A stretch of DNA of 64,000 bases from Mycobacterium sp. 852013-50091_SCH5140682. GTDB taxonomy: Bacteria; Actinomycetota; Actinomycetes; Mycobacteriales; Mycobacteriaceae. The stretch spans positions 25,062 to 89,061 of the forward strand of contig NZ_LZTB01000088.1 in NCBI RefSeq assembly GCF_001665685.1, given 5' to 3'. Below are positions 1 to 9,266 of this stretch, piece by piece; position 1 is the stretch's first letter, and each line of letters opens with the position of its first letter. The position numbers and the translations under genes were made by a program. A model generated the notes under the pieces. It made no database searches. It saw nothing but the letters and a program-made list of their open reading frames with translations, and was not told where the DNA came from.

Positions 1-1319
1 CTATCGCGACCATCGAGGAGGAGCTCGAGGAGCGGCTGGCCGACCTGGAGCGGCAGGGCAAGCTGCTGGAGGCCCAGCGGCTGCGGATGCGCACCAATTA
101 CGACGTCGAGATGATGAAGCAGGTCGGTTTCTGCTCAGGTATCGAGAACTATTCGCGCCACATCGATGGACGCCCGGCGGGTTCGGCTCCGGCCTGCCTG
201 CTCGACTACTTCCCCGAGGATTTCCTGCTGGTCATCGATGAGTCTCACGTGACCGTCCCGCAGATCGGCGGCATGTACGAGGGCGACATGTCCCGCAAGC
301 GCAACCTGGTGGACTTCGGCTTCCGGCTCCCGTCCGCAGTCGACAACCGGCCGTTGACCTGGGAGGAGTTCGCCAGCCGGATCGGCCAGACCGTCTACCT
401 GTCGGCCACCCCGGGGCCGTATGAGATCGGCCAGGCCGGGGGCGAGTTCGTCGAACAGGTCATCCGACCGACCGGGCTGGTGGATCCCAAGGTGGTCGTC
501 AAGCCCACCAAGGGGCAGATCGACGACCTGATCGCCGAAATCCGCATCCGCACCGAACGTGACGAGCGCGTGCTGGTGACCACCCTGACCAAGAAAATGG
601 CCGAGGACCTCACCGACTATCTGCTGGAACTCGGCATCCGCGTGCGCTACCTGCACTCCGAAGTCGACACCCTGCGCCGGGTCGAGCTGCTGCGCCAACT
701 GCGGTTGGGCGAGTACGACGTGCTGGTCGGCATCAACCTGCTCCGCGAGGGCCTCGACCTTCCCGAGGTCTCGTTGGTGTCGATTCTCGACGCCGACAAG
801 GAGGGGTTCCTGCGGTCGACGCGCAGCCTGATCCAGACCATCGGCCGCGCGGCGCGCAACGTGTCCGGCGAGGTGCACATGTACGCCGACAAGATCACGG
901 ACTCGATGCGTGAGGCCATCGACGAGACCGAACGGCGCCGGGCCAAGCAGATCGCCTACAACGAGGCCAACGGCATCGATCCGAAACCGTTGCGCAAGAA
1001 GATCGCCGACATCCTCGACCAGGTGTACCGCGAGGCGGACGACACCGAGGCCGTCGAGATCGGCGGCTCCGGACGCAACGCGTCTCGCGGGCGCCGTGCA
1101 CAAGGCGAGCCCGGTCGCGCAGTCAGCGCAGGCATCGTCGAGGGCCGCGACACCTCGAACATGCCGCGGGCCGAATTGGCGGATCTCATCAAGGATCTGA
1201 CCGAGCAGATGATGACTGCGGCGCGCGACCTGCAGTTCGAACTGGCCGCCCGCATCCGCGACGAGGTCGCCGATCTGAAAAAGGAGTTGCGGGGTATGGA
1301 CGCGGCAGGTCTTAAATAG
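1..1319 (+). CDS. uvrB: UvrABC system protein B (excinuclease subunit B), 3' part
   Basis: Nucleotide excision repair helicase-like subunit that receives damaged DNA from UvrA and recruits UvrC. The frame is open from the window edge (first full codon at 3), so about 438 C-terminal residues of a protein usually near 700 are present; the Walker A region lies upstream. Visible are the DESH motif II followed by the QIGGMY stretch, the LSATPGPYE motif III, the HSEVDTLRR and GINLLREGLDLPEV stretches with the QTIGRAARN motif VI, and a C-terminal UVR coiled hairpin (LQFELAARIRDEV) that contacts UvrC. It stops 6 bases before the next gene and may be co-transcribed with it. Identity is certain from length and motifs. 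Confidence 0.97.
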   Translation, partial: IATIEEELEERLADLERQGKLLEAQRLRMRTNYDVEMMKQVGFCSGIENYSRHIDGRPAGSAPACLLDYFPEDFLLVIDESHVTVPQIGGMYEGDMSRKRNLVDFGFRLPSAVDNRPLTWEEFASRIGQTVYLSATPGPYEIGQAGGEFVEQVIRPTGLVDPKVVVKPTKGQIDDLIAEIRIRTERDERVLVTTLTKKMAEDLTDYLLELGIRVRYLHSEVDTLRRVELLRQLRLGEYDVLVGINLLREGLDLPEVSLVSILDADKEGFLRSTRSLIQTIGRAARNVSGEVHMYADKITDSMREAIDETERRRAKQIAYNEANGIDPKPLRKKIADILDQVYREADDTEAVEIGGSGRNASRGRRAQGEPGRAVSAGIVEGRDTSNMPRAELADLIKDLTEQMMTAARDLQFELAARIRDEVADLKKELRGMDAAGLK

Positions 1320-1325
1320 GCCCTG

Positions 1326-2235
1326 ATGTCCATCCTGTCCAGGCCCTTGGTGGCCGATGCTCTCGCGCGCCTGTTCTCGTCGACCGTCAACCCGGCACCC
1401 AAGCCCGGCGTCCGGTTCCCCGAAATCCCCGGCGACACAACCTCGGTGGTGATACCCACCCGGTATGGCGACACCTCCGCAACCATCTACCGGCCGAAGG
1501 CAGGCAGTGGCGAACCCGGGGTGTACGTCAACGTGCACGGTGGTGGCTTCGTCGTGGGGCACCGCGACCAGGACGACCCATGGTGCCGCTATCTCGCCGC
1601 GCACGCGAACGTCGTTGTCGTCAACACCGATTACGTGCTGGCCCCGCGACACCGGTTCCCGGCGCCCGTCGAGCAGGTCTATGACGTCCTCGTCTGGGCG
1701 TCGGCCGCCGAACGGGAGTGGGACGGCACCCGGCTGTGCGTCGGCGGGCAGAGCGCCGGCGGCAGCCTGTCTGCTGCGGCGGCGCGGCTGGCGTTGGAGC
1801 GCGGCGGCCCGGCCATCGCCCTGCAGGTGCTGCACTATCCGCCGCTGGATCTGGTGACCGCGACCGGGGACAAGAACTCTCCGCTGGGCGCCAAGGCCGT
1901 GATGCGGCCGTGGATGGGCGAGGTGTTCGACACCGCGTACATCCCCGATCCTGCGCGCCGTGCCGACCGGCTGGCCTCACCCCTGCGGCGACAACGCCGA
2001 CGGTATCGACGGGATCGCACCCGCACTGGTGATCACCGCCGAGTACGACCGGCTGCGGGGCGAGGCGTGGCGGTACGCCCAGAAGTTGGATGCCGTCGGG
2101 GCCCTGGCCGAGTATCACGAAGTTCGCGGTGTCGACCATGGCTACAACATCATGAGCAACGCGGGCGACGTCACCCGACGGGTGTACGACCTGATCGCCG
2201 GGCACGTCAGCCGGGCGACCGCGGCACGGAAATGA
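1326..2235 (+). pseudogene. alpha/beta-hydrolase (HSL-type esterase), frameshifted
   Basis: Hormone-sensitive-lipase-type esterase of about 302 residues if intact. The first frame carries the oxyanion motif HGGGFVVG and the nucleophile motif GQSAGG and reads on to residues ...DRLASP near 1982. The rest (CGDNADGIDG..., ITAEYDRL with the acid, GVDHGYN with the catalytic His) continues only in another frame from about 1984 to the stop at 2235. Without correction the first frame runs to 2246 through unrelated arginine-rich sequence. Loss of a TG dinucleotide in a CTGTGC context near 1983-1986 would explain the break. It is either a real recent pseudogene or an assembly error; both halves still look conserved. 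The physiological substrate is unknown. Confidence 0.8.
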
Positions 2236-2242
2236 GCAGACC

Positions 2243-2273
2243 TTGACCTCAATGGCGGTTGAGCTCCTAACGT
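2243..2273 (+). promoter_or_regulatory. MerR-type promoter/operator for the MFS gene
   Basis: A -35 TTGACC (2243-2248) and a -10 TAACGT (2268-2273) are separated by 19 bases, the over-long spacer typical of promoters that MerR-family activators distort. The spacer holds a near-palindrome, GACCTCAA then six bases then TTGAGCTC, 7 of 8 arm bases matching. The MFS start GTG at 2281 lies about where transcription should begin, suggesting a leaderless mRNA. No merR gene is present in the window, so the regulator would act in trans. Confidence 0.6.
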
Positions 2274-2280
2274 CACTGCC

Positions 2281-3675
2281 GTGACCGAGACCGTGACGAC
2301 CGAAGCCGAGGGGACCTGGCGGCAGTTGCTGGGAGCCAGGCACCTCGGTGCGTCGACCGTGCTGGCCGGTGGCGTGCTGCTGTACGCGACCAACGAATTC
2401 ATCACCATCAGCCTGCTGCCCAGCGCCGTCACCGACATCGGTGGGCACCGCTTGTACGCGTGGGTGACCACGGTGTATCTGGTGGCGTCGGTGGTCGCGG
2501 CGACGACGGTGCATTCGGTGCTGATGCGGATGGGCCCGCGTCGCGCGTATCTGCTTGGCCTCGCGGTGTTCTGCGCGGGCAGCCTGGGTTGTGCCCTGGC
2601 ACCCAGCATGCCGCTGCTGCTCGCGAGCCGCACGGTGCAGGGTTTCGCGGGCGGGTTGCTGGCCGGCCTGGGCTACGCCGTCATCAACACCGCGCTGCCG
2701 AAGAGCCTGTGGACCAAGGCTTCCGCGCTGGTTTCGGCGATGTGGGGCGTCGGCACCGTGATCGGCCCCGCCGCAGGCGGATTGTTCGCGCAGTGGGGCC
2801 TGTGGCGGTGGGCGTTCGGGGCGCTCGCAGCGCTGACGTCGGCGATGGTGGTGCTGGTGCCGTTCGCACTGCCGGGTCGCGACCGGACCGAATCACGGCC
2901 ACCGGTGCCGGGTATCCCGGTGTGGTCGCTGGTGCTGTTGGGCGCGGCGGCGATGGCGGTCAGTGTGGCCGGTGTTCCGCACGACCCGCGGGCCACCGTG
3001 GCGATGCTGGTGGTCGGGCTCGCCCTGGTCGGCTGCTTCCTGGTGGTCGATCGGCGGGTGACGTCGAGTGTGTTGCCGCCCAGCGCTTTCGGACCAGGCC
3101 CGCTCAAATGGATCTACCTGACCCTTGGTGTGCTGATGGCCGCCACCATGGTCGACACCTATGTGCCGTTGTTCGCCCAACGGTTGGCTCATCTCACGCC
3201 GGTCGTGGCCGGCTTTTTCGGCGCGGTGCTCTCGGTCGGCTGGACCGTCGGTGAGCTCGTCAGCGCGTCAGTCCGCAACGAACGGGTGTTGGCGCGGACG
3301 GTCGCATTGGCGCCGCTGGTGGTGGCGGTGGGCTTGGCGTCGGCCGCAGCGCTGGTCCGCGCAGGCATGGCGCCCGGGTTTGTGGCGGGCTGGGCCGTCG
3401 CATTGCTGATCGCCGGCATCGGCATCGGCAGTGCGTGGCCCCATTTGTCGGCTTGGGCGATGAGCAGTGTGGACGACCCGGCGGAAGGGCCTGCCGCGGC
3501 AGCGGCCATCAACACCGTGCAGCTGATCTGCGGCGCGTTCGGTGCCGGGCTCACCGGCGTCGTGGTCAACCTGGCCGACGGCAGCGACGTGTTCGCAGCC
3601 AGGTGCCTGTTCATCAGCCTCGCGGTCCTGGCCGCGGTGGGTGCGGTGGCGTCGGTACGCGCCGGGCGCCGCTGA
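2281..3675 (+). CDS. MFS transporter, drug-exporter-like
   Basis: Inner-membrane protein of 464 residues with many hydrophobic helices along its length, typical of a major facilitator. The loop RMGPRRAYLLG after the second helix matches the family's A-motif region, and ASRTVQGFAGGLLAG and GTVIGPAAGG resemble motifs B and C of drug:proton antiporters, so export of a hydrophobic compound is likely. Substrate is unknown. Start GTG at 2281 is chosen because it directly follows the predicted -10. It converges on the MgtC gene with 3 bases between stops. The MerR-like promoter suggests induction by a small-molecule or redox signal. Confidence 0.85.
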   Translation: MTETVTTEAEGTWRQLLGARHLGASTVLAGGVLLYATNEFITISLLPSAVTDIGGHRLYAWVTTVYLVASVVAATTVHSVLMRMGPRRAYLLGLAVFCAGSLGCALAPSMPLLLASRTVQGFAGGLLAGLGYAVINTALPKSLWTKASALVSAMWGVGTVIGPAAGGLFAQWGLWRWAFGALAALTSAMVVLVPFALPGRDRTESRPPVPGIPVWSLVLLGAAAMAVSVAGVPHDPRATVAMLVVGLALVGCFLVVDRRVTSSVLPPSAFGPGPLKWIYLTLGVLMAATMVDTYVPLFAQRLAHLTPVVAGFFGAVLSVGWTVGELVSASVRNERVLARTVALAPLVVAVGLASAAALVRAGMAPGFVAGWAVALLIAGIGIGSAWPHLSAWAMSSVDDPAEGPAAAAAINTVQLICGAFGAGLTGVVVNLADGSDVFAARCLFISLAVLAAVGAVASVRAGRR

Positions 3676-3678
3676 CGC

Positions 3679-4410
3679 CTACTCCGCGTCGGTGTCGAGC
3701 TGGTGGACGGCGGTGACCCCGTCGATACCGGCCAACACGGTCGGTGCGGCGAGGATCCCGCTGCCCGACAGCGTGAGCATCACGCCGCACTGACCTGGCC
3801 CGCCGAGCGAACCCTGTGGGGCGTCGGCGGCCAGATCCGTCAGCTGCCATTGCCTGCGCTCACAGGCCTGGAGCAGTTCGTGCATGACGCCGCGACCGTC
3901 GGCGTAAGTGACATGCATGCGGATCGACCCGCCCAGGCGGGCCGTGAGCCGTCGCACCACGGGCATGAAGCCCAGCACGATCAGGAAGTGCATCGCGGTC
4001 ACCGTGCACGCGAGCAGGAAAAGCCCGGCGCCTGCTGCCATTCCGATCGCCGCGGACTCCCATACCGCGGCTGCGGTGGTCAGGCCGTGTACCGAGCCGC
4101 GTCGGACGATGATGATGCCCGCGCCCAGAAAGCCTATGCCGGAGACGATCTGGGCGGCGACCCGCGATGGGTCGACCTCGACCAGACCGGTCGACAGCAC
4201 GTCGCTGAAGCCGTACTTGCTGACCAGCAGGATCAGCGCGGCCGCGGTGCCGACAATGGTCTGGGTACGCAGCCCGGCGGCTTTGCCCTGGACTTCGCGC
4301 TCCAACCCGATCAACGCCGTCAGCCCGAACGCGACGAACAGTTCGGCGATCTGACGGGAACCTTGCCCCGCGCCGCCGAAGAACGCCGGGTCGGCCAGCC
4401 AGAGATCCAT
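3679..4410 (-). CDS. MgtC/SapB family membrane protein
   Basis: Protein of 243 residues. The N-terminal 140 or so form the MgtC membrane domain, with IGLEREVQGK, GFLGAGIIIVRRG and GLTTAAAVW matching the family; the C-terminal part is a soluble, ACT-like regulatory domain. MgtC proteins support growth at low magnesium and inside macrophages, in part by acting on the F1F0 ATP synthase, but the role of this paralogue is inferred only. ATG at 4410 is preferred over the TTG at 4419 because a TAACTT box (4418-4423, minus strand) lies 7 bases before it, as in mycobacterial leaderless genes. It diverges from the DUF899 gene. Confidence 0.85.
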   Translation of the reverse strand: MDLWLADPAFFGGAGQGSRQIAELFVAFGLTALIGLEREVQGKAAGLRTQTIVGTAAALILLVSKYGFSDVLSTGLVEVDPSRVAAQIVSGIGFLGAGIIIVRRGSVHGLTTAAAVWESAAIGMAAGAGLFLLACTVTAMHFLIVLGFMPVVRRLTARLGGSIRMHVTYADGRGVMHELLQACERRQWQLTDLAADAPQGSLGGPGQCGVMLTLSGSGILAAPTVLAGIDGVTAVHQLDTDAE

Positions 4411-4498
4411 GTCGAACAAGTTAGCGCGCGCACGATGACTTTTGGCCGCAGCTGAGGTCTGTTTTCACATAGGCCGACAACTGACAAGGAGCGAACTC

Positions 4499-5263
4499 AT
4501 GTCTGCACAGCCCGCCGCCTATCCGGATGTCGTCACGCGCGAGGAATGGCTCCAGGCGCGCACGAAGCTGCTGGCCCGCGAACGCGAGGTGACCCATCTG
4601 CGCGATGCCGTCAACGCCGAACGTCGTCGGCTGCCGATGGTTCAGGTCACCAAGGACTACCTCTTCGACGGTCCCGACGGGGAGGTCACCCTGCTGGACA
4701 TGTTCGAGGGGCGCAGCCAGCTCTACATCCATCACTTCATGTGGATCGACGCGATCGACGCCGGCTGCCCGAGCTGCACCGCAGCGGCAGATCTCACGTT
4801 CACCGATGAGGACCGAAAACTGTTGCACGGCAAGGACGTCACGTTCGCATGCGTGTCTCGGGCGCCGTACGCGAGCATCGCCGCCTACCGAGAGCAGCAT
4901 GGCTGGACGTTCCCGTGGTATTCATCCCGCGACGGTGATTTCACCTACGACTATCACGTGACGCTCGACCCCGCGCGAGCACCGATCGAGTACAACTACA
5001 AGTCGCGCGACGAGTTGCACGCCGACGGCTGGTCGGATGCCGACCTGCGCGGTGACTGGCCCGGTGCGAGCGTCTTCCTGCGCCGCGGGGACGACGTGTT
5101 TCATACCTACTCGGCGTATGCCCGCGGTCTTGACCATTCCGCGGTGGGCTATCCGTTCCTGGATCTGACGCCGTACGGCCGCCAGGAGCCGTGGGAGGAC
5201 TCGCCGGCCGGGTGGCCACAGGGCGGTCCGGCGGTGGGCAGGCCGGTGGGGGACGAGGGTTAG
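4499..5263 (+). CDS. DUF899 family (thioredoxin-like fold) protein
   Basis: Soluble protein of 254 residues of the DUF899 family, related to thioredoxin and AhpC/TSA folds. Recognisable are the N-terminal helix (TREEWLQARTKLLAREREVTHLRD in outline), YLFDGPDGEV, the LYIHHFMW strand and a GCPSC cysteine pair about 20 residues further on, then the aromatic TFPWYSS segment. The cysteine pair would allow a redox role but the reaction is unknown for this family. ATG at 4499 is chosen over upstream starts because an AAGGAG ribosome site sits 6 bases before it. It is a single gene, divergent from the MgtC gene and followed by tRNA-Cys. Confidence 0.85.
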   Translation: MSAQPAAYPDVVTREEWLQARTKLLAREREVTHLRDAVNAERRRLPMVQVTKDYLFDGPDGEVTLLDMFEGRSQLYIHHFMWIDAIDAGCPSCTAAADLTFTDEDRKLLHGKDVTFACVSRAPYASIAAYREQHGWTFPWYSSRDGDFTYDYHVTLDPARAPIEYNYKSRDELHADGWSDADLRGDWPGASVFLRRGDDVFHTYSAYARGLDHSAVGYPFLDLTPYGRQEPWEDSPAGWPQGGPAVGRPVGDEG

Positions 5264-5323
5264 CGATCATCAAGATCGAAACGGTGGGCACGCGGCGCCG
5301 CGGCTGGCACTGTGATGGGCAGT

Positions 5324-5394
5324 GCGGGTGTGGCTGAGTGGCTAGGCACCGGCCTGCAAAGCCGTTAACGCGGGTTCGAATCCCGTCACTCGCT
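5324..5394 (+). tRNA. tRNA-Cys (anticodon GCA)
   Basis: A 71-nt cloverleaf. The acceptor stem 5324-5330 pairs with 5387-5393 over 7 bp including one G-T; the discriminator is T at 5394. The T arm has the TTCGAAT loop and a GCGGG/CCCGT stem. The anticodon loop CTGCAAA places GCA at 5356-5358. The outermost anticodon-stem pair is a C-T mismatch. No CCA is encoded. Confidence 0.95.
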
Positions 5395-5399
5395 CTGTG

Positions 5400-5459
5400 G
5401 ATCGGGGGAGGCCGGCCGGTATCTCGACGGTTGTCGAATGCCGTCCGGCCGCCCCGATC
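5400..5459 (+). terminator. long stem-loop after tRNA-Cys
   Basis: GATCGGGG (5400-5407) pairs with CCCCGATC (5452-5459), and inside it GGCCGG (5410-5415) pairs with CCGGCC (5445-5450). There is no T tract, as is common for mycobacterial terminators. It probably ends the tRNA transcript before the UvrA-like gene. Confidence 0.55.
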
Positions 5460-5535
5460 GTGCCGATGACCCGTAACGGGTGGGTCTCGGTACGGGTTCT
5501 ACTACCCTTTCGAGTCGCGGCTAGGGTCGCGTGGT

Positions 5536-8112
5536 GTGACCAGATCGTTGGAGCGGCCGTGGGATGAGCGGTCGGCGGACATACCGGCCGATGTCCGGGT
5601 GCGCGGTGCCCGCGAGCACAACCTCAAGAACGTCGACGTCGATGTTCCGCGGGACGCCCTGGTGGTGTTCACCGGTGTGTCCGGGTCGGGCAAGTCATCA
5701 CTGGCCTTCGGCACGTTGTTCGCCGAATCGCAGCGGCGCTATCTGGAATCGGTCGCGCCGTACGCGCGTCGACTGATCGACCAGGTCGGTGTTCCCGACG
5801 TCGACTCCATCGAGGGGATGCCGCCCGCGGTGGCCCTGCAGCAGCACCGGGGCGCGGGCAGCGCCCGGTCGTCGGTCGGCAGCGTGACCACGCTCTCGAG
5901 CCTGGTGCGGATGCTCTACTCGCGGGCAGGGCATTACCCGGCGGACCAACCCATGCTGTTCGCCGAGGATTTCTCGCCGAACACCGTGCCAGGTGCCTGC
6001 CCGACGTGCCACGGCATCGGCCGGGTGTACGAGGTGCCAGAGGAACTCATGGTCCCGGATCCGTCGCTGACGATCCGCGACCGGGCCATCGCCGCGTGGC
6101 CTGCGGCGTGGCACGGGCAGAACCTGCGCGACATCTTGGTGTCGCTGGGCTACGACGTCGACACGCCGTGGAAGGACCTGCCGAAGAAGGATCGGGACTG
6201 GATCCTCTACACCGACGAACGCCCGACCGCTCCGGTGTACGCGGGGTTCACCCCGGCGCAGACGCGTCGCGCCGTGGCAATGGAGATGGAGCCCAGCTAC
6301 CAGGGCACGTTCACCGGCGCGCGGCGCTACGTCCTGGACACCTTCGCCAACACCAAGAGCGCGCAGATGAAGAAGCGCGTCTCCCAGTTCGTCCGCGGCG
6401 CGGTGTGTTCGACGTGTCACGGCAAGCTGATCAAGCCCGAGGCGCTGTCGGTCACTTTCGAGGGATTCGATATCGCCGAGTTGTCCGGCCTGACCCTCAA
6501 CCGGCTCGCCGAGCTGTTGGAGCCGGTGGCTGCCGGTACGCCGACCCATCACGCGGATTCCGATATCGCCGTCGAAAAGCGGGCCGCCGCTGGGCGTTTG
6601 GCGGCCGAGATCCTTGAGCGGCTGCATCCCATCATGGATTTGGGGCTGGGCTACCTCTCGCTGGACCGCAGTACTCCGACGTTGTCGTCGGGTGAATTGC
6701 AGCGGTTGCGCCTGGCCACCCAGTTGTCGTCACAGCTTTTCGGGGTGGTGTATGTGCTCGACGAGCCCTCGGCCGGCCTACACCCACGCGACCGGGACGC
6801 GCTGCTGGGCATTCTGCAGGGATTGAAGGGACGGGGTAACAGCGTCTTCCTCGTCGAGCACTCGCTCGACATCATCGGCGCCGCAGACTGGTTGGTCGAC
6901 ATCGGCCCGGGCGCCGGCGAGCGAGGCGGCCAGATTCTCTACAGCGGGCGGCCCGCCGGTCTCGCTGAGGTGGATGAATCATCCACGCGCCGTTACCTTT
7001 TCGGTCTGACGAAACCGGTGAAGCGGAACCCGCGGGAGCCGGGCGGCTGGCTGCGGTTGGAACACGTGAGCCGCAACAATCTTCATGACGTGTCAGTGTC
7101 GTTCCCGCTGAAGTGCCTGACAGCGGTCACCGGAATCTCGGGTGCGGGAAAATCGAGTCTGGTCAGTCAGGCGCTGCCGACGCTCGTCGCCGAGCACTTG
7201 GGCGCCCCGGTGAGCGGCGCGACCGACGACACGTCCGATGAGGACGATCTGCTGCTGGCAGGCGAATCCGCACCGGTTCACGGTGAGATCGTCGGTGACA
7301 TCGGCGGATTGCGCCGGGTGGTGTGCATAGACCAGAAGCCCATCGGCCGCACCCCGCGGTCCAACGTCGCCACCTACACCGGGATGTTCGACCACATCCG
7401 TCGTCGTTTCGCCGAGACGCCGGAAGCGCGCAGCCGTGGCTACAAGGCCGGCCGGTTCTCGTTCAACGTCGCATCGGGGCGATGCCCCACCTGTGAGGGT
7501 GAAGGGTGGGTGATGGTCGAGTTGCTGTTCCTGCCCAGCGTCTACACCCCATGCTCGGACTGCGACGGAACTCGCTACAAGGCAAGCACATTGGAGATCA
7601 CCTGGCGCGACCGCAACATCGCCGAGATCCTGCAGATGGGTGTCGAGCAGGCCCGCGATTTCTTCGAGGGCGAAGCCGAGATACTGCGTTCGCTGACGGT
7701 GCTGTGCGATGTCGGGCTGGGCTACCTGCGGCTGGGGCAGCCCGCCACCGAGTTGTCGGGCGGCGAAGCCCAACGCGTCAAACTCGCCACCGAGCTGCAA
7801 CGGGCGCACCGCGGAGACGCGCTCTACCTGCTCGACGAACCGTCGGCAGGGTTGCACCCCGCCGACACCGACCGGCTGATGGTGCACTTGCAGAAGCTGG
7901 TCGACGCCGGCAACACCGTCGTGGTCGTCGAACTGGACATGCGGGTCGTCGCGCAGGCTGATTACGTCATCGACCTCGGTCCCGGTGCCGGAGGGGAAGG
8001 TGGCCGCATCGTCGCGACCGGCACACCCGCGGAAGCCGCGACGCACGCCGACAGCGTCAGCGCCCCGTACCTGGCCGACGCCCTGAAGCTCGCGGCGAGC
8101 CATACCGAATAA
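5536..8112 (+). CDS. UvrA-like ABC ATPase (class II UvrA / UvrA2)
   Basis: Protein of 858 residues with both UvrA ABC modules: Walker A SGSGKSS early in the protein and ISGAGKSS in the second half, signature sequences SSGELQRLRLA and SGGEAQRVKLA, and Walker B VLDEPSAGLHP and LLDEPSAGLHP. CxxC zinc-finger pairs (CPTCHG, CSTCHG, CPTCEG, CSDCDG) are intact. It is about 107 residues shorter than the true UvrA in this window, as in UvrA2 proteins that lack the UvrB-binding insertion. Such proteins are linked to tolerance of DNA-binding antibiotics or damage. GTG at 5536 follows a TAGGGT box (5522-5527), suggesting a leaderless message. The tesB gene follows after 7 bases. Confidence 0.9.
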   Translation: MTRSLERPWDERSADIPADVRVRGAREHNLKNVDVDVPRDALVVFTGVSGSGKSSLAFGTLFAESQRRYLESVAPYARRLIDQVGVPDVDSIEGMPPAVALQQHRGAGSARSSVGSVTTLSSLVRMLYSRAGHYPADQPMLFAEDFSPNTVPGACPTCHGIGRVYEVPEELMVPDPSLTIRDRAIAAWPAAWHGQNLRDILVSLGYDVDTPWKDLPKKDRDWILYTDERPTAPVYAGFTPAQTRRAVAMEMEPSYQGTFTGARRYVLDTFANTKSAQMKKRVSQFVRGAVCSTCHGKLIKPEALSVTFEGFDIAELSGLTLNRLAELLEPVAAGTPTHHADSDIAVEKRAAAGRLAAEILERLHPIMDLGLGYLSLDRSTPTLSSGELQRLRLATQLSSQLFGVVYVLDEPSAGLHPRDRDALLGILQGLKGRGNSVFLVEHSLDIIGAADWLVDIGPGAGERGGQILYSGRPAGLAEVDESSTRRYLFGLTKPVKRNPREPGGWLRLEHVSRNNLHDVSVSFPLKCLTAVTGISGAGKSSLVSQALPTLVAEHLGAPVSGATDDTSDEDDLLLAGESAPVHGEIVGDIGGLRRVVCIDQKPIGRTPRSNVATYTGMFDHIRRRFAETPEARSRGYKAGRFSFNVASGRCPTCEGEGWVMVELLFLPSVYTPCSDCDGTRYKASTLEITWRDRNIAEILQMGVEQARDFFEGEAEILRSLTVLCDVGLGYLRLGQPATELSGGEAQRVKLATELQRAHRGDALYLLDEPSAGLHPADTDRLMVHLQKLVDAGNTVVVVELDMRVVAQADYVIDLGPGAGGEGGRIVATGTPAEAATHADSVSAPYLADALKLAASHTE

Positions 8113-8119
8113 TGCGGCG

Positions 8120-8974
8120 GTGCCCCTGCCGCAGCTCGCTGACATCATCACGACCCTCAACCTCACCGCAACCGGCGACGACACGTTCGTCGCCGACCAG
8201 ATCGACAACGCCGACCACCACATCATCGGCGGCCACATCGCCGCGCAAGCGCTGATGGCGGCCGGTCGCACCGCGACGGGGCGGCTGCCGCACAGTGTGC
8301 ACGTCTACCTGCTGCGCGCCGGTGATGCGAGGTACCCCGTGCAGATCAGAGTGGCCCGGCTGCGCGACGGCGGCACCTTGTCGACGCGCCAGGTCACCGC
8401 GCATCAGGGCGGGGAGATCCTGCTGGAGGCGCTGGCCTCGTTCAGTGCACCCGTCGACAGCGCCGAGTATCAGCGGTCGCTGCCCGATGTTCCGGATCCG
8501 GAATCGTTGCCTGCGATGGAGGATCAGCTCCGTGCGTACGCCGATGAGTTCGGCGGATTGTGGGTGCGTCCGCAAGCCATCGAGCGTCGTTACGTCGACG
8601 CCCCGCCCAGGTTGGCGATGGATCTGCCCTCACCTCCGGAGCGGACCCGAATGTGGTGGCGCCCAGCAGAATCCGTGACCGATGATCCCGTGCTCAACAG
8701 CTGCCTGCTCACCTATGTCTCGGGCACCACGATGCTGGAGACGGCGATGACGACGCGGCGCACCTCTCAGCTCAGATCGTTCTCCGCGCTCATCGACCAT
8801 GCCGTCTGGTTCCAGCGGCCTGCCGACTTGTCGGATTGGGTGCTCTCCGATCAAGTGTCGCCCAGTGGAATTCACGGGCGAGGGCTCGCCGGCGCAACGA
8901 TGTACAACCGCGCAGGCCAACTCGTGTGCACTGCGACTCAGGAGTTGTACTTCGGTCGTGACCGGTCTCGCTGA
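8120..8974 (+). CDS. tesB: acyl-CoA thioesterase II (TesB family)
   Basis: Double-hotdog thioesterase of 284 residues that hydrolyses acyl-CoA to free acid and CoA in the cytoplasm. The N-terminal hotdog has IIGGHIAAQALMAA and the VHVYLLRAGD helix; the second has the LIDHAVWFQRP segment with the catalytic Asp, the SGIHGRGLAGATMYN strand and the final Gln in TATQELYF. Length fits E. coli TesB (286). The GTG start lies 7 bases after the UvrA-like gene, so the two may be co-transcribed although they are not functionally related. Preferred chain length cannot be read from sequence. Confidence 0.9.
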   Translation: MPLPQLADIITTLNLTATGDDTFVADQIDNADHHIIGGHIAAQALMAAGRTATGRLPHSVHVYLLRAGDARYPVQIRVARLRDGGTLSTRQVTAHQGGEILLEALASFSAPVDSAEYQRSLPDVPDPESLPAMEDQLRAYADEFGGLWVRPQAIERRYVDAPPRLAMDLPSPPERTRMWWRPAESVTDDPVLNSCLLTYVSGTTMLETAMTTRRTSQLRSFSALIDHAVWFQRPADLSDWVLSDQVSPSGIHGRGLAGATMYNRAGQLVCTATQELYFGRDRSR

Positions 8975-9266
8975 GATTCATCGAAGGTGGTGGTGGGCAA
9001 CGACTTTCACCACAGTATGTGAGCCACGTCATGGAACGGGCCCAGCCGGGCCTTGGCGACGTCGGGGCGACGCGCGTAGCGTAGGTCACGGTTGGTGCCG
9101 ATTCTGCGCCCGCTGCGGTTAACATCAGTCGCGGTAGACGCCACCGGTCGGAGAACGTCGGTTGTTTTGCCGGTTGTGCATGCGGGTGTCGTGAATTGTG
9201 CCCGTGTTCAGCCGGCATCGGGTTACTGTCGCGGATGGCGTTGCAACTGACACTGGGAGGGTATGG

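Noticed and set aside
8975..9266. Possible DosR box or small gene before the universal stress protein
   Set aside because: No GGGACTTNNGTCCC-like site and no credible reading frame was found.
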